Below are positions 27,250 to 36,279 of a stretch of 64,000 bases of DNA, one piece after another (position 1 is the stretch's first letter; each line of letters starts with the position of its first letter). The DNA is from Gammaproteobacteria bacterium (lineage in GTDB: Bacteria > Pseudomonadota > Gammaproteobacteria > JAADGQ01): the NCBI GenBank assembly GCA_021648145.1, contig JAKITI010000001.1:62001-126000 (forward strand), read 5' to 3'. The translations under genes and the position numbers were made by a program. The notes beneath the pieces are model-generated. The model did no database searches, was not told where the DNA came from, and saw only the letters and a program-made list of their open reading frames with translations.

Positions 27250-27680
27250 GTGATGCGTTACACATTGTTTGCCCGCATTGTCACGCGGTTAACCGCATTC
27301 CCAGCGGGCGTTTGAGCGATGACCCTAAATGTGGAAAATGCCATCAGAAACTTTTTAACGCTCATCCAGTAGCACTGACAACGGCAACATTTACAGGTCA
27401 GATTAACCGCAATGGTATCCCCGTGGTGGTGGATTTTTGGGCTCCTTGGTGTAGCCCCTGTAAAGCGATGGCTCCTGCCTTTGAGCAAGCTGCCGCCCAG
27501 CTGGAGCCACATGTGCGCCTTGCCAAGGTGGATACCGAGGCTGAACAGAGTCTGGGTGCTCAGTTTGGTATCCGCAGTATTCCGACGTTGATGCTGTTTA
27601 AAGATGGGCGGGAGATTGCACGTCAACCTGGTGCCATGGGTGCTGGGGATATCGTCAATTGGGTGCGTTCACATACCTGA
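27246..27680 (+). CDS. trxC: Thioredoxin 2 with zinc-binding N-terminus
   Basis: 144 residues. Zinc ribbon cysteines C9, C12, C29 and C32 precede a thioredoxin fold with active site W68-C69-S70-P71-C72 and cis-Pro in IRSIPTLMLF. Thioredoxin 2 reduces protein disulfides in the cytoplasm and is often oxidative-stress linked; zinc loss makes it redox-sensitive. The usual WCGPC has Ser in place of Gly here. Joined to cbpM by an ATGA overlap, which puts a reductant in the same unit as the chaperone pair. Confidence 0.93.
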   Translation: MSDALHIVCPHCHAVNRIPSGRLSDDPKCGKCHQKLFNAHPVALTTATFTGQINRNGIPVVVDFWAPWCSPCKAMAPAFEQAAAQLEPHVRLAKVDTEAEQSLGAQFGIRSIPTLMLFKDGREIARQPGAMGAGDIVNWVRSHT

Positions 27681-27733
27681 CTGGAATATCTGAACAAGCC
27701 TGGGTGAGGCGAATTAGATTCAAATTTATTAAC

Positions 27734-27895
27734 ATGATCTATTTTTTATGTGGCAAACTGAAATTTGACTACCCGCCCTATAGAGTGAAACGGGTATCTA
27801 AAAGAGGTGGAGAGCTGCGCTGTGAAGTGGTTAATGGCCGCATCAACATCTATGGAAAAGCAACAAAATATTTACAGGGAGAAATTGAACTGTGA
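27734..27895 (+). CDS. Small conserved-looking hypothetical protein (53 aa)
   Basis: 53 residues from the ATG at 27734. A longer in-frame reading from 27659 would begin inside trxC and is less likely. Basic and aromatic: MIYFLCGKLKFDYPPYRVKR then GGELRCEVVNGRINIYGKAT, resembling a small all-beta fold. No signal or membrane segment. The stop overlaps the GTG start of the next gene (GTGA at 27892), so the two form a pair. Family not recognised. Confidence 0.5.
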   Translation: MIYFLCGKLKFDYPPYRVKRVSKRGGELRCEVVNGRINIYGKATKYLQGEIEL

Positions 27896-28173
27896 AACAG
27901 ATATTACGCACCCTGTTTTCTCCAATTTTGAATCTCTTTGAGTCAGGTGGTACGGAGGAATCTTTCATTTATAAACCGTCACATCGAGTTATTTTAAATG
28001 CTATGGGAGCTATTTTTTCTGGGTTGGCAACGCTGGTATTTTTTGTTGCTCAAGGAGAAGAATTAGGTTATCTGTTGCCTGTACTGATATTTGGTGGAAT
28101 TGGCTTGGTCAGTTTGCTGGTCGGCTTGATTGGCACAGATCGAGCCGTAGCTAAAATTTGGGGTTCTCGTTGA
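27892..28173 (+). CDS. Small two-helix membrane protein
   Basis: 93 residues, GTG start overlapping the upstream gene. After an amphipathic start (MKQILRTLFSPILNLFE) and a soluble piece, two hydrophobic segments lie at about 38-54 and 58-80 (SLLVGLIGTD). Inner-membrane protein of unknown role. Translational coupling with the 53-residue gene suggests they act together. Confidence 0.6.
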   Translation: MKQILRTLFSPILNLFESGGTEESFIYKPSHRVILNAMGAIFSGLATLVFFVAQGEELGYLLPVLIFGGIGLVSLLVGLIGTDRAVAKIWGSR

Positions 28174-28210
28174 TGGTTTGAAATTAAGAGAGTAATTCGC
28201 ATGATAGCAC

Positions 28211-28240
28211 TGCCCAATAAACACAATAATCGGCTATAAT
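28211..28240 (+). promoter_or_regulatory. Candidate sigma-70 promoter of metG
   Basis: A perfect TATAAT at 28235-28240 lies 40 bp before the metG ATG. The -35 position (TGCCCA at 28211-28216, 18-bp spacing) is poor, so the assignment rests on the -10 element. Confidence 0.35.
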
Positions 28241-28280
28241 CCCTGCCTTTAATTTTTTATGTAGATTGTGTTCTTTTAAA

Positions 28281-30011
28281 ATGTCTCATCAAGCTCGAAA
28301 AATCCTTGTCACCAGCGCATTGCCATATGCGAATGGGCCGATTCATCTTGGTCATATGCTGGAGCATATCCAGACTGATATCTGGGTACGCTTTCAAAAA
28401 CTGCGTGGTAACCAGTGCTATTATGTTTGTGCGGATGATACCCACGGCACGGCTATTATGTTACGCGCTGAGCTGGAGGGGATTACGCCTGAGGCATTGA
28501 TTGAGCGTGTGCATGGCGAGCATTTACAGGATTTTTCTGATTTCCATATCGGCTTTGATCACTATCACAGCACTCACTCTGATGAAAACAGAGAGCTTTC
28601 GGAGCTGATCTATAAACGCCAGCGTGATGCAGGGCATATTGTAACGCGTACCATCAAACAGGCTTTTGATGCTGAAAAGCAGATGTTTTTGCCTGATCGC
28701 TATATTAAAGGTGAGTGCCCACGATGCGGGGCGGATGATCAATATGGCGATAACTGTGAAAAATGCGGGGCGACTTACGACTCTTTTGAACTGAAAAATC
28801 CTGTTTCAGTAGTTTCAGGAACTGCACCGATTGAAAAAGAGTCTGTGCACTATTTTTTCAAGCTAAGTGATTACCAGGCGATGCTGAGTGACTGGATTGC
28901 AGGAACAAGTGCACCGCAAGTGGAGCGTGATACTTATGGTCGTCCTCAATCGACACTTGCACCCACATTGCAGCCTGAAATTTCCAATAAGTTACGAGAA
29001 TGGGTTGATGATGAGCTGCGTGACTGGGATATCTCACGTGATGCGCCTTATTTTGGTTTTGAAATTCCTGATGCACCGGGTAAATATTTTTATGTCTGGC
29101 TGGATGCGCCGATTGGTTATATGTCCAGTTTCAAAAGTTTTTGTGAAAATCAGCCTGACTTGAGCTTCGATGACTACTGGGCGAAAGGCAGTGATGCGGA
29201 GCTTTATCATTTCATTGGTAAAGATATCATCAACTTTCATGCATTGTTCTGGCCTGCGATGTTGCAAGGGGCTGATTTTCGTCAGCCAACAGCTATTTTT
29301 GCACATGGCTTCCTGACAGTGAATGGGCAAAAAATGTCCAAATCACGCGGAACGTTTATCGCGGCTAGAACCTATCTGGACCATTTGAACCCTGAATACC
29401 TGCGTTACTATTTTGCGGCTAAACTGGGTTCTGGTATTGAAGATATTGATTTGAACCTGGAAGATTTTCGTCAGCGGGTGAACTCTGATCTTGTCGGCAA
29501 AGTAGTTAATATTGCAAGTCGCTGTGCGGGTTTCATTACCAAACGATTTGATGGAAATTTAGGCCATTCACTCGATAGCACTCTGTATGAAATATTTGTA
29601 ACTCGTGGAATCGAAGTCATCGGTGAGTGCTTTGAAAAACGTGAATACAGCAAGGCCATTCGTGAAATTATGGAACTGGCGGACCAGGCCAACCAATATA
29701 TTGCGGATAAAGAGCCGTGGGTGGTAGCCAAGCAAGAGGGTGGGGACGCTGAACTGCATGAGATTTGCACCACAGGATTGAACCTTTTTCGTTTGTTGAT
29801 ACTCTTCTTAAAACCTGTGCTGCCTCAAGTTGCTCAGCAAACAGAAATTTTTTTGAATATCCCTGAATTGCGGTGGAGTGATATTGAAAACCCTCTGCTG
29901 GCACATAAAATCAATAAATATAAACCGTTAATGACCCGCGCGGAAAAAGAACAAACTGATCAGATGATTGAAGATTCAAAACAACAACCTGTCATTCCTG
30001 TAGCAGTATAA
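28281..30011 (+). CDS. metG: Methionyl-tRNA synthetase, short form
   Basis: 576 residues from the ATG at 28281. The HIGH-type motif is HLGH at 22-25 and KMSKS is at 351-355. A zinc knuckle with CPRC and CEKC pairs lies in the connective domain, and an anticodon-binding helical domain follows. It charges tRNA-Met. The protein stops about 100 residues short of the E. coli form and lacks the C-terminal EMAP/Arc1p-like tRNA-binding dimerisation domain; the core is complete, so it should be active as a monomer. An upstream in-frame ATG at 28266 would add five residues. Followed after 15 bp by rnfA. Confidence 0.96.
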   Translation: MSHQARKILVTSALPYANGPIHLGHMLEHIQTDIWVRFQKLRGNQCYYVCADDTHGTAIMLRAELEGITPEALIERVHGEHLQDFSDFHIGFDHYHSTHSDENRELSELIYKRQRDAGHIVTRTIKQAFDAEKQMFLPDRYIKGECPRCGADDQYGDNCEKCGATYDSFELKNPVSVVSGTAPIEKESVHYFFKLSDYQAMLSDWIAGTSAPQVERDTYGRPQSTLAPTLQPEISNKLREWVDDELRDWDISRDAPYFGFEIPDAPGKYFYVWLDAPIGYMSSFKSFCENQPDLSFDDYWAKGSDAELYHFIGKDIINFHALFWPAMLQGADFRQPTAIFAHGFLTVNGQKMSKSRGTFIAARTYLDHLNPEYLRYYFAAKLGSGIEDIDLNLEDFRQRVNSDLVGKVVNIASRCAGFITKRFDGNLGHSLDSTLYEIFVTRGIEVIGECFEKREYSKAIREIMELADQANQYIADKEPWVVAKQEGGDAELHEICTTGLNLFRLLILFLKPVLPQVAQQTEIFLNIPELRWSDIENPLLAHKINKYKPLMTRAEKEQTDQMIEDSKQQPVIPVAV

Positions 30012-30026
30012 TTTACAGGGTGTATG

Positions 30027-30608
30027 ATGACTGAATACCTGCTGATTATTGTAAGTACCGTACTGGTTAATAACTTTGTTTTAGTCCAGTTTCTTGGGCT
30101 ATGCCCGTTTATGGGCGTTTCCCGTAAACTAGATACGGCGGTGGGTATGTCGCTGGCGACAACGTTTGTTCTGACGCTCTCCTCGGTTTGTAGTTACCTG
30201 GTTAATTTTTATTTGCTGGATCCATTGGGTTTGAGTTATCTGCGAACAATTGCATTCATTCTTGTGATTGCGGTGGTGGTGCAATTTACTGAAATGGTGG
30301 TGCATAAAACCAGCCCACTGCTCTATAAAGTTCTTGGGATTTTTTTGCCATTGATTACCACAAACTGTGCCGTTCTGGGTGTGGCACTACTTAATATTCA
30401 AGAGCAGCATAATTTTATGGAATCATTGGTTTATGGTTTTGGCGCTGCGGTTGGATTTTCATTGGTGTTGATTCTGTTTGCTGCGATGCGCGAACGAGTT
30501 GAAGTGGCGGATGTGCCCGTGCCTTTTAAAGGGGCGGCGATTGCATTGATTACAGCAGGCTTAATGTCGATGGCATTTATGGGTTTTTCTGGCTTGGTGA
30601 AGGGTTAA
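30027..30608 (+). CDS. rnfA: Rnf electron transport complex subunit A
   Basis: 193 residues from the second of two adjacent ATGs, chosen for spacing from CAGGG at 30016-30020. Six membrane helices; [19 protein letters not shown] near the start and the [13 protein letters not shown] motif (conserved Asn-Cys) match RnfA/NqrE, where the cysteine ligates an in-membrane iron centre. Together with RnfE it forms the pseudo-symmetric membrane core of a ferredoxin:NAD+ oxidoreductase that moves Na+ or H+. Confidence 0.95.
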   Translation: MTEYLLIIVSTVLVNNFVLVQFLGLCPFMGVSRKLDTAVGMSLATTFVLTLSSVCSYLVNFYLLDPLGLSYLRTIAFILVIAVVVQFTEMVVHKTSPLLYKVLGIFLPLITTNCAVLGVALLNIQEQHNFMESLVYGFGAAVGFSLVLILFAAMRERVEVADVPVPFKGAAIALITAGLMSMAFMGFSGLVKG

Positions 30609-30611
30609 CCG

Positions 30612-31163
30612 ATGTTGACGGCCATCATTGCTCTGGGTCTGTTAGCCGTTTTTTTTGGCTTGTTGCTGGGATTTTCCGCCGTTCGCTTTAAGGTGGAAGG
30701 CGATCCCATTGTCGATCAAATCGACAAGCTTTTACCACAAACGCAATGTGGCCAATGCAGTTACCCCGGATGCCGCCCTTATGCACAGGCGATTGCTAAT
30801 AATGAGGCGGATATTAATCAGTGTCCCCCGGGTGGAAACGATACGATTGTCGCCTTGGCTGAACTCCTGAACAGGGAAGCAAAACCACTGAATGCTGAAA
30901 TGGGGGAAGTCAAGCCACCGATGCTGGCTGTGATTGATGAAGAGGCCTGTATTGGATGCACTTTATGCATTCAGGCATGCCCCGTTGATGCTATTTTAGG
31001 TGCGGCGAAACAGATGCATACCGTGATTGAAAGTGAGTGTACGGGGTGTGTGTTATGTGTGGAGCCGTGTCCGGTTGATTGTATTAAAATGATTGAGGTT
31101 GAAACACCTTATTTAGAGTGGAAGTGGCCAGAGCCAGAAGCGGATGGAGAGAGACGCTCATGA
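30612..31163 (+). CDS. rnfB: Rnf electron transport complex subunit B
   Basis: 183 residues. N-terminal membrane helix (about 3-22), then the cluster-binding [15 protein letters not shown] with a following Cys in NQCPPGG, then two 4Fe-4S ferredoxin motifs, [15 protein letters not shown] and [15 protein letters not shown]. Accepts or donates electrons with ferredoxin. The TGA stop overlaps the rnfC ATG (31160). Confidence 0.95.
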   Translation: MLTAIIALGLLAVFFGLLLGFSAVRFKVEGDPIVDQIDKLLPQTQCGQCSYPGCRPYAQAIANNEADINQCPPGGNDTIVALAELLNREAKPLNAEMGEVKPPMLAVIDEEACIGCTLCIQACPVDAILGAAKQMHTVIESECTGCVLCVEPCPVDCIKMIEVETPYLEWKWPEPEADGERRS

Positions 31164-32818
31164 TCAATCGTATTCTCTCTAAGTTTCGTGGTGGTGTTCA
31201 CCTGCCTGATCGTAAGTCATTGACGACAGGGCAACCTGTACGTAAAGCCTGCCTGCCTGATCGTTTATACCTTCCACTGCACCAGCATATCGGAACATCA
31301 GCTGAACCGGTCATTGCCGTGGGTGATTCGGTGCTTAAAGGTCAGGTGATTGCTCAGGCCAGTGGTTATGTGAGTGCCTCGATTCATGCTTCAAGCTCTG
31401 GAAAAGTTGTCGCGATTGAAGATCATGCGATTCCGCATCCATCGGGTGCATCTGCACCTTGTATCGTGATTGAAACGGATGGCGAAGACCGCTGGGTTGA
31501 ACGCCCAGATGCAGAAGATTATTTGTCAATGGATCCCAGTCACTTACGTAATTTGATTCGTAATGCAGGCATTGTGGGTTTAGGTGGTGCAGGCTTCCCT
31601 TCGTTTATAAAATTGAATCCCGGCCAGGACTGTCAGATTGATACGTTGATTTTAAACGGCGCAGAGTGTGAGCCTTTTATTACTTGTGATGATCTTTTGA
31701 TGCGCACGAATCCAGAAGAAATTATTAGCGGTATCAAAGTTTTGCGTCATGCACTTAAAGCAAAACATGTTGTAATTGCAGTTGAAGATAATAAGCCTGA
31801 AGCATTTCAGATCTTGAAAGCGCAGTTGCACAATGAAGATATTGAAGTGGTGCAAGTACCGACCCTGTATCCTGCGGGAGGTGAAAAACAGTTGATACAG
31901 GTGGTTACAGATAAAGAAGTCCCGCATGACGGTTTGCCATTGAATATTGGTATTGTCATACAAAATGTCAGTACAGCCGCTGCAGTGCATCACGCCGTGA
32001 ATGAATGTACGCCACTTGTTTCACGTTATGTGACCGTGACGGGAGGGGGCGTGGCACAGCCACATAATCTGGAGGTGCTTTTTGGTACGCCTGTGAGTGA
32101 GCTGCTGGATCAGTGTGGAGGTATAACAGCGGCGATGACTCGTCTTGTTATGGGTGGGCCGATGATGGGTTTTGAACTGCATCAACACAGTGTTCCAGTG
32201 ATTAAAACAACTAATTGTATTTTGGCCGCGACAGACTATGATTTGTCGCCCAGTCAACCAGCGATGCCTTGTATACGTTGTGGAACTTGTGCAGACGTTT
32301 GCCCAGTATCACTGCTGCCACAACAACTCTATTGGTTTGCGCGTTCGAAAGAGTTTGATAAGGCACAAAATATTAATTTGTTTGACTGCATTGAGTGTGG
32401 CTGTTGCTCGTATGTTTGCCCGAGTCATATTCCATTGGTGCAGTATTTTCGTTTCTCAAAAACTGAAATTGCAGCCAAAGAACGAGATCAGAAAAAAGCG
32501 GATCAGGCGCGTATTCGTCATGAAGCTCGCCAGGCGCGTCTTGACCGGGAAAAAGCAGAACGGGCTGCACGACTGGCCAAGAAAAAAGCGGTACTAGCAG
32601 CTAAAAAGGCAAAGTCTGATGCCGCAGGTGAAGGTGGAGTAAGCGATGATAAAAAGGCTGCAATCAAAGCCGCGATTGAACGTGCTAAAGCTAAAAAAGA
32701 GGCTAAAAAACAAGTCCAACCTGAAAAAGAAATGGCTGTGAGTCAGCAAAAGAAAGCTGAAATGAGAGCTGCGATTGCTCGTGCTAAAGCGAAGAAATCA
32801 GAGAAGAAAAATGATTAA
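31160..32818 (+). CDS. rnfC: Rnf electron transport complex subunit C
   Basis: 552 residues from the ATG at 31160, overlapping the rnfB stop. Contains a Complex I 51 kDa-like FMN/NADH domain ([28 protein letters not shown]), a lipoyl-like N-terminal part, and two 4Fe-4S motifs, [12 protein letters not shown] and [12 protein letters not shown]. The C-terminal 100 residues are a Lys/Ala-rich helical tail with a repeated AAIxRAKAKK unit, common but of variable length in gammaproteobacteria. It is the NADH-facing peripheral subunit. Confidence 0.94.
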   Translation: MINRILSKFRGGVHLPDRKSLTTGQPVRKACLPDRLYLPLHQHIGTSAEPVIAVGDSVLKGQVIAQASGYVSASIHASSSGKVVAIEDHAIPHPSGASAPCIVIETDGEDRWVERPDAEDYLSMDPSHLRNLIRNAGIVGLGGAGFPSFIKLNPGQDCQIDTLILNGAECEPFITCDDLLMRTNPEEIISGIKVLRHALKAKHVVIAVEDNKPEAFQILKAQLHNEDIEVVQVPTLYPAGGEKQLIQVVTDKEVPHDGLPLNIGIVIQNVSTAAAVHHAVNECTPLVSRYVTVTGGGVAQPHNLEVLFGTPVSELLDQCGGITAAMTRLVMGGPMMGFELHQHSVPVIKTTNCILAATDYDLSPSQPAMPCIRCGTCADVCPVSLLPQQLYWFARSKEFDKAQNINLFDCIECGCCSYVCPSHIPLVQYFRFSKTEIAAKERDQKKADQARIRHEARQARLDREKAERAARLAKKKAVLAAKKAKSDAAGEGGVSDDKKAAIKAAIERAKAKKEAKKQVQPEKEMAVSQQKKAEMRAAIARAKAKKSEKKND

Positions 32819-33851
32819 TTTTAATATCAGGTCTTCGCCACAAACTCATTCAGGTCAGAATCTGACGCAAATGATGATGCGTATTTTATATGCACTCGTG
32901 CCGGCTCTTATTGCTTATGTCTGGTTTTTTGGCTGGGGCATTGTGATCAATATTCTTCTAGCTGTCGTGACTGCCCTCTGCTGTGAAGCATTGATGCTGA
33001 AATTGCGCCAACGTCCCATTAAACTGTTTTTGACCGATGGAAGCGCCATCGTGACTGCAACACTGTTGGCAATGGCATTACCTCCTCTGATGCCTTGGTG
33101 GTTAACGATGCTCGGCGTTGCCTTTGCGATTATTATTGCCAAGCATCTTTATGGTGGTTTAGGTTTTAATCCGTTTAATCCCGCGATGGTGGGGTATGTG
33201 ATGTTGCTCATTTCATTTCCACTGGAGATGACGGGTTGGTCAGCACCACTCACACTGGTTGATTACAACTTATCTTTTGTGGATAGTTTTTCAGTAATTT
33301 TTACGGGGCAGATCGTTAATGGCTTGCAGTTAGATGCGCTGACCATGGCGACACCACTTGATATGCTTAAATCCGAACTGCGTCTTGAGCATACAGTGGC
33401 AGAGTCACTGAGCAGCCACCCTGTATTTGGACTCATGGGCGGTGTGGGCTGGGAGTGGATTAATCTGGCAATATTGGTTGGTGGAGCCTGGTTGATCTAT
33501 AAAAAAGTGATTACCTGGCATGTGCCTGCTGGATTATTGGGTGCTCTGTTTATCATTGCAGCTGTTTTTTACGGGATTGATTCCGAACATTATGCTTCGC
33601 CGTTATTTCATATTATGAGTGGTGCTGCGATTTTTGCTGCATTTTTTATTGCGACTGATCCCGTAACAGCGCCAACAACACCACTTGGACGAGTGATATT
33701 TGGTGCAGGAATTGGTGTTTTGGCCTATGTAATTCGTACCTGGGGAGGCTATCCTGAGGGGATTGCATTTGCCGTATTGCTGATGAATATGGTGGCACCG
33801 ACGATTGATCACTATTATCAACCACGTGTATTTGGGCATCGCAAAAAATGA
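32811..33851 (+). CDS. rnfD: Rnf electron transport complex subunit D
   Basis: 346 residues from the ATG at 32811, overlapping the rnfC stop by 8 bp. Multi-helix membrane protein; FLTDGSAIVTATLLAMALPP and FNPFNPAMVGYVMLL are family signatures. Thr181 in LTMATPLD is the probable attachment site for covalent FMN by homology with RnfD/NqrB. Confidence 0.94.
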   Translation: MINFNIRSSPQTHSGQNLTQMMMRILYALVPALIAYVWFFGWGIVINILLAVVTALCCEALMLKLRQRPIKLFLTDGSAIVTATLLAMALPPLMPWWLTMLGVAFAIIIAKHLYGGLGFNPFNPAMVGYVMLLISFPLEMTGWSAPLTLVDYNLSFVDSFSVIFTGQIVNGLQLDALTMATPLDMLKSELRLEHTVAESLSSHPVFGLMGGVGWEWINLAILVGGAWLIYKKVITWHVPAGLLGALFIIAAVFYGIDSEHYASPLFHIMSGAAIFAAFFIATDPVTAPTTPLGRVIFGAGIGVLAYVIRTWGGYPEGIAFAVLLMNMVAPTIDHYYQPRVFGHRKK

Positions 33852-34483
33852 TTCAATATATGTTACGTGCTGGGGGATTGTTAGGGCTCGCCGCAGTGAT
33901 TGGTACGGCGCTTGTGGCGATCACCTATATTGGAACGTATGAAAAAACAGCTGAAAATGAGCGTGAATTTTTAATGCGCAGCTTGACTGCAATTGTCCCG
34001 GAGTCAACATTTGATAATGATATTTTTAACGATACGATCACAGTGATTTCACCCAAGCTTTTGGGTACCCCTAATCCAGTGGTTGCCTACCGAGCTCGGC
34101 GTAATGGAGCACCGGTGGCCGTTGTGCTGACACCCATCGCACAGGATGGTTATAACGGAAATATTAAGTTATTGATCGCAATTCGTTTTGATGGATCGTT
34201 GGGGGGCGTGCGGGTTGTCGCGCATCGTGAAACACCTGGTTTGGGTGATGATATTGAGATTGAACGGTCGGACTGGATTACCACATTTAATAACCACTCA
34301 CTGGATAGTCTTAGCGGAAGTCGTTGGCGAGTAAAAAAAGATGGCGGAGAGTTTGATCAGTTTACGGGGGCGACCATCACGCCGCGTGCCATCGTAAAAG
34401 CAGTTTATCAATCACTGCAATACTTTGTCGTAAACCGTGATGCACTGTTTGCCATATCAGATGAAACACAAGATGAACAATAG
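33848..34483 (+). CDS. rnfG: Rnf electron transport complex subunit G
   Basis: 211 residues. One N-terminal membrane helix (about 8-30), then a periplasmic flavin domain. The FMN-attachment motif TGATITP places covalent FMN on Thr176. The flavinyl transferase ApbE needed for this is not in the window. Start overlaps the rnfD stop by 4 bp. Confidence 0.93.
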   Translation: MIQYMLRAGGLLGLAAVIGTALVAITYIGTYEKTAENEREFLMRSLTAIVPESTFDNDIFNDTITVISPKLLGTPNPVVAYRARRNGAPVAVVLTPIAQDGYNGNIKLLIAIRFDGSLGGVRVVAHRETPGLGDDIEIERSDWITTFNNHSLDSLSGSRWRVKKDGGEFDQFTGATITPRAIVKAVYQSLQYFVVNRDALFAISDETQDEQ

Positions 34484-34484
34484 T

Positions 34485-35177
34485 ATGAGCTACAGAAAAA
34501 TTACTCAGGATGGCCTCTGGAATAACAATATTGCTTTGGTGCAGTTACTGGGGCTATGTCCATTGCTGGCGGTGACTTCAACGGCAATTAATGGCTTAGG
34601 ATTAGGCTTGGCAACACTGCTGACATTGGTGATTTCTAATGTGGTTGTTTCACTGATTCGCAATCAAGTTCGTCCTGAAATTCGTATTCCTGTTTTTATA
34701 TTGGTGATTGCATCCGCAGTGACGGCGATCGAATTAGCCATGAGTGCTTTTTTTTACGACCTGTTTAAAGTCTTGGGAATTTTTATTCCATTGATTGTGA
34801 CGAACTGTGCGATTTTGGGTCGTGCAGAGGCGTTTGCTTCAAAAAATGGGGTCAAACTTTCATTGATTGATGCGCTCAGTATGGGATTTGGTTTTCTGGT
34901 TATTCTTGTTGTGTTAGGCGGAGCACGCGAAATATTGGGACAAGGCACACTGTTTGATCAAGCTCATTTGATGTTTGGTGAGTTTGGAGGGTGGATGACC
35001 CTCACGATCATTGATGATTATCGTGGTTTTTTATTGGCAATTTTACCCCCAGGTGCTTTCATTGGTTTGGGGTTGATGATTGCGATTAAAAACTATATGG
35101 ATTCACGCAAAAAGTGCAAAGGTATCAAGGTGCCAATTGAATTAAGGCAGACGAGTGCTTCTAGTTCAGCCACATGA
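34485..35177 (+). CDS. rnfE: Rnf electron transport complex subunit E
   Basis: 230 residues from the ATG at 34485, just after the rnfG stop; upstream in-frame ATGs at 34437-34473 would lie inside rnfG. Six membrane helices with WNNNIALVQLLGLCPLLAV and IVTNCAILGRAEAFA (iron-centre Cys), homologous to RnfA/NqrD. The stop overlaps nth by 4 bp. Confidence 0.93.
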   Translation: MSYRKITQDGLWNNNIALVQLLGLCPLLAVTSTAINGLGLGLATLLTLVISNVVVSLIRNQVRPEIRIPVFILVIASAVTAIELAMSAFFYDLFKVLGIFIPLIVTNCAILGRAEAFASKNGVKLSLIDALSMGFGFLVILVVLGGAREILGQGTLFDQAHLMFGEFGGWMTLTIIDDYRGFLLAILPPGAFIGLGLMIAIKNYMDSRKKCKGIKVPIELRQTSASSSAT

Positions 35178-35809
35178 ACAGACAAAAGCGTTATGAAATT
35201 TTTAGTCGGTTAAAAACGGATAATCCTAATCCAACCACTGAATTGAATTATGTGACGTCTTTTGAGTTATTAATTGCTGTGATATTGTCAGCACAAGCAA
35301 CAGATAAGAGTGTGAATAAAGCGACAGATATACTTTATCCTGTTGCCAATACAGCCCAAGCTATCTTTGATCTGGGTGAAGAAAAGTTAAAACAATATAT
35401 TAAAACGATAGGCCTGTTTAATAGTAAAGCGGCGAATATTATTAAAACCTGTGCGATGCTGATTGAAAAATATCAGGGTGAAGTGCCCGAGACGCGAGAA
35501 GCGCTTGAAGCACTGCCAGGTGTTGGCAGAAAAACAGCCAACGTCATTTTGAATACTGCATTTGGTCAACCGACGATGGCGGTAGATACCCATATTTTTC
35601 GTGTGTCCAATCGTACACGCATTGCACCAGGTAAAAATGTACTGGAAGTTGAAAAGAAGCTACTCAAGTTTATTCCAAAAGAGTTTTTATTAGACGCACA
35701 CCACTGGTTGATTCTGCATGGTCGTTACGTCTGTGTGGCAAGAAAACCGCGTTGCTCTGCTTGTATTATCGAAGATTTATGTGAGTTCAAGAAAAAAATT
35801 ATTGGATAG
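35174..35809 (+). CDS. nth: Endonuclease III
   Basis: 211 residues. Bifunctional DNA glycosylase/AP lyase for oxidised pyrimidines. Helix-hairpin-helix with catalytic Lys in LPGVGRKTANVILN, catalytic Asp in AVDTHIFRV, and the 4Fe-4S loop C-x6-C-x2-C-x5-C near the C-terminus (CVARKPRCSACIIEDLC). The ATGA overlap with rnfE repeats the conserved rsx/rnf-nth order of enterobacteria. Confidence 0.97.
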   Translation: MNRQKRYEIFSRLKTDNPNPTTELNYVTSFELLIAVILSAQATDKSVNKATDILYPVANTAQAIFDLGEEKLKQYIKTIGLFNSKAANIIKTCAMLIEKYQGEVPETREALEALPGVGRKTANVILNTAFGQPTMAVDTHIFRVSNRTRIAPGKNVLEVEKKLLKFIPKEFLLDAHHWLILHGRYVCVARKPRCSACIIEDLCEFKKKIIG

Positions 35810-35824
35810 GAAGGGTGATTATTG

Positions 35825-36256
35825 ATGTTTTACACACAAGATCGCGGAAAAATGCGCCAGTTTATGTGTGAGGTATGGCGTAAACATTGTGCGGCAGAAG
35901 TCATGGATCCAATGGAAACCGTGATTGGTGGCGTGATTGCACAGCACCCTGAATATCACAAACTATTTGAAAATAGTGAAGCATCAAAAGAGCGTGATTA
36001 TCTACCAGAAATGGGGGAGACCAATCCTTTTTTGCATGTCAGTATGCATATCGCTCTGCAGGAGCAGATCAGCAGTAATCGACCTTTTGGAATGACTGAT
36101 TTACATCAACAACTAGCGAATAAAAAAGGCAGTGCACACGATGCCGAGCATGCCATGATGGAGTGTTTGTCTGAGATGATATGGAAAGCTCAGCGGGAGA
36201 ATGTTGCGCCTGATGAGACTGCTTATATGGAAAGTTTAAAAAAATTACTCGCCTGA
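35825..36256 (+). CDS. DUF1841 family protein
   Basis: 143 residues from the ATG at 35825 (a TTG one codon earlier is less likely; AAGG lies upstream). Conserved features: MFYTQDRGKMRQFMCEVWRK, ENPFLHVSMHIALQEQ-like segment (here NPFLHVSMHIALQEQ) and HDAEHAMMECLSEMIW with spaced His/Glu that could bind metal. Soluble and cytoplasmic; function unknown. Follows nth by 15 bp and ends just before the convergent ABC-F gene. Confidence 0.85.
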   Translation: MFYTQDRGKMRQFMCEVWRKHCAAEVMDPMETVIGGVIAQHPEYHKLFENSEASKERDYLPEMGETNPFLHVSMHIALQEQISSNRPFGMTDLHQQLANKKGSAHDAEHAMMECLSEMIWKAQRENVAPDETAYMESLKKLLA

Positions 36257-36279
36257 GTCTGTATAACGACTGCAATTAT

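Noticed and set aside
32238-32597. 119-codon frame inside rnfC
   Set aside because: Overlaps the 4Fe-4S region and Lys-rich tail of rnfC in another frame; no motifs.
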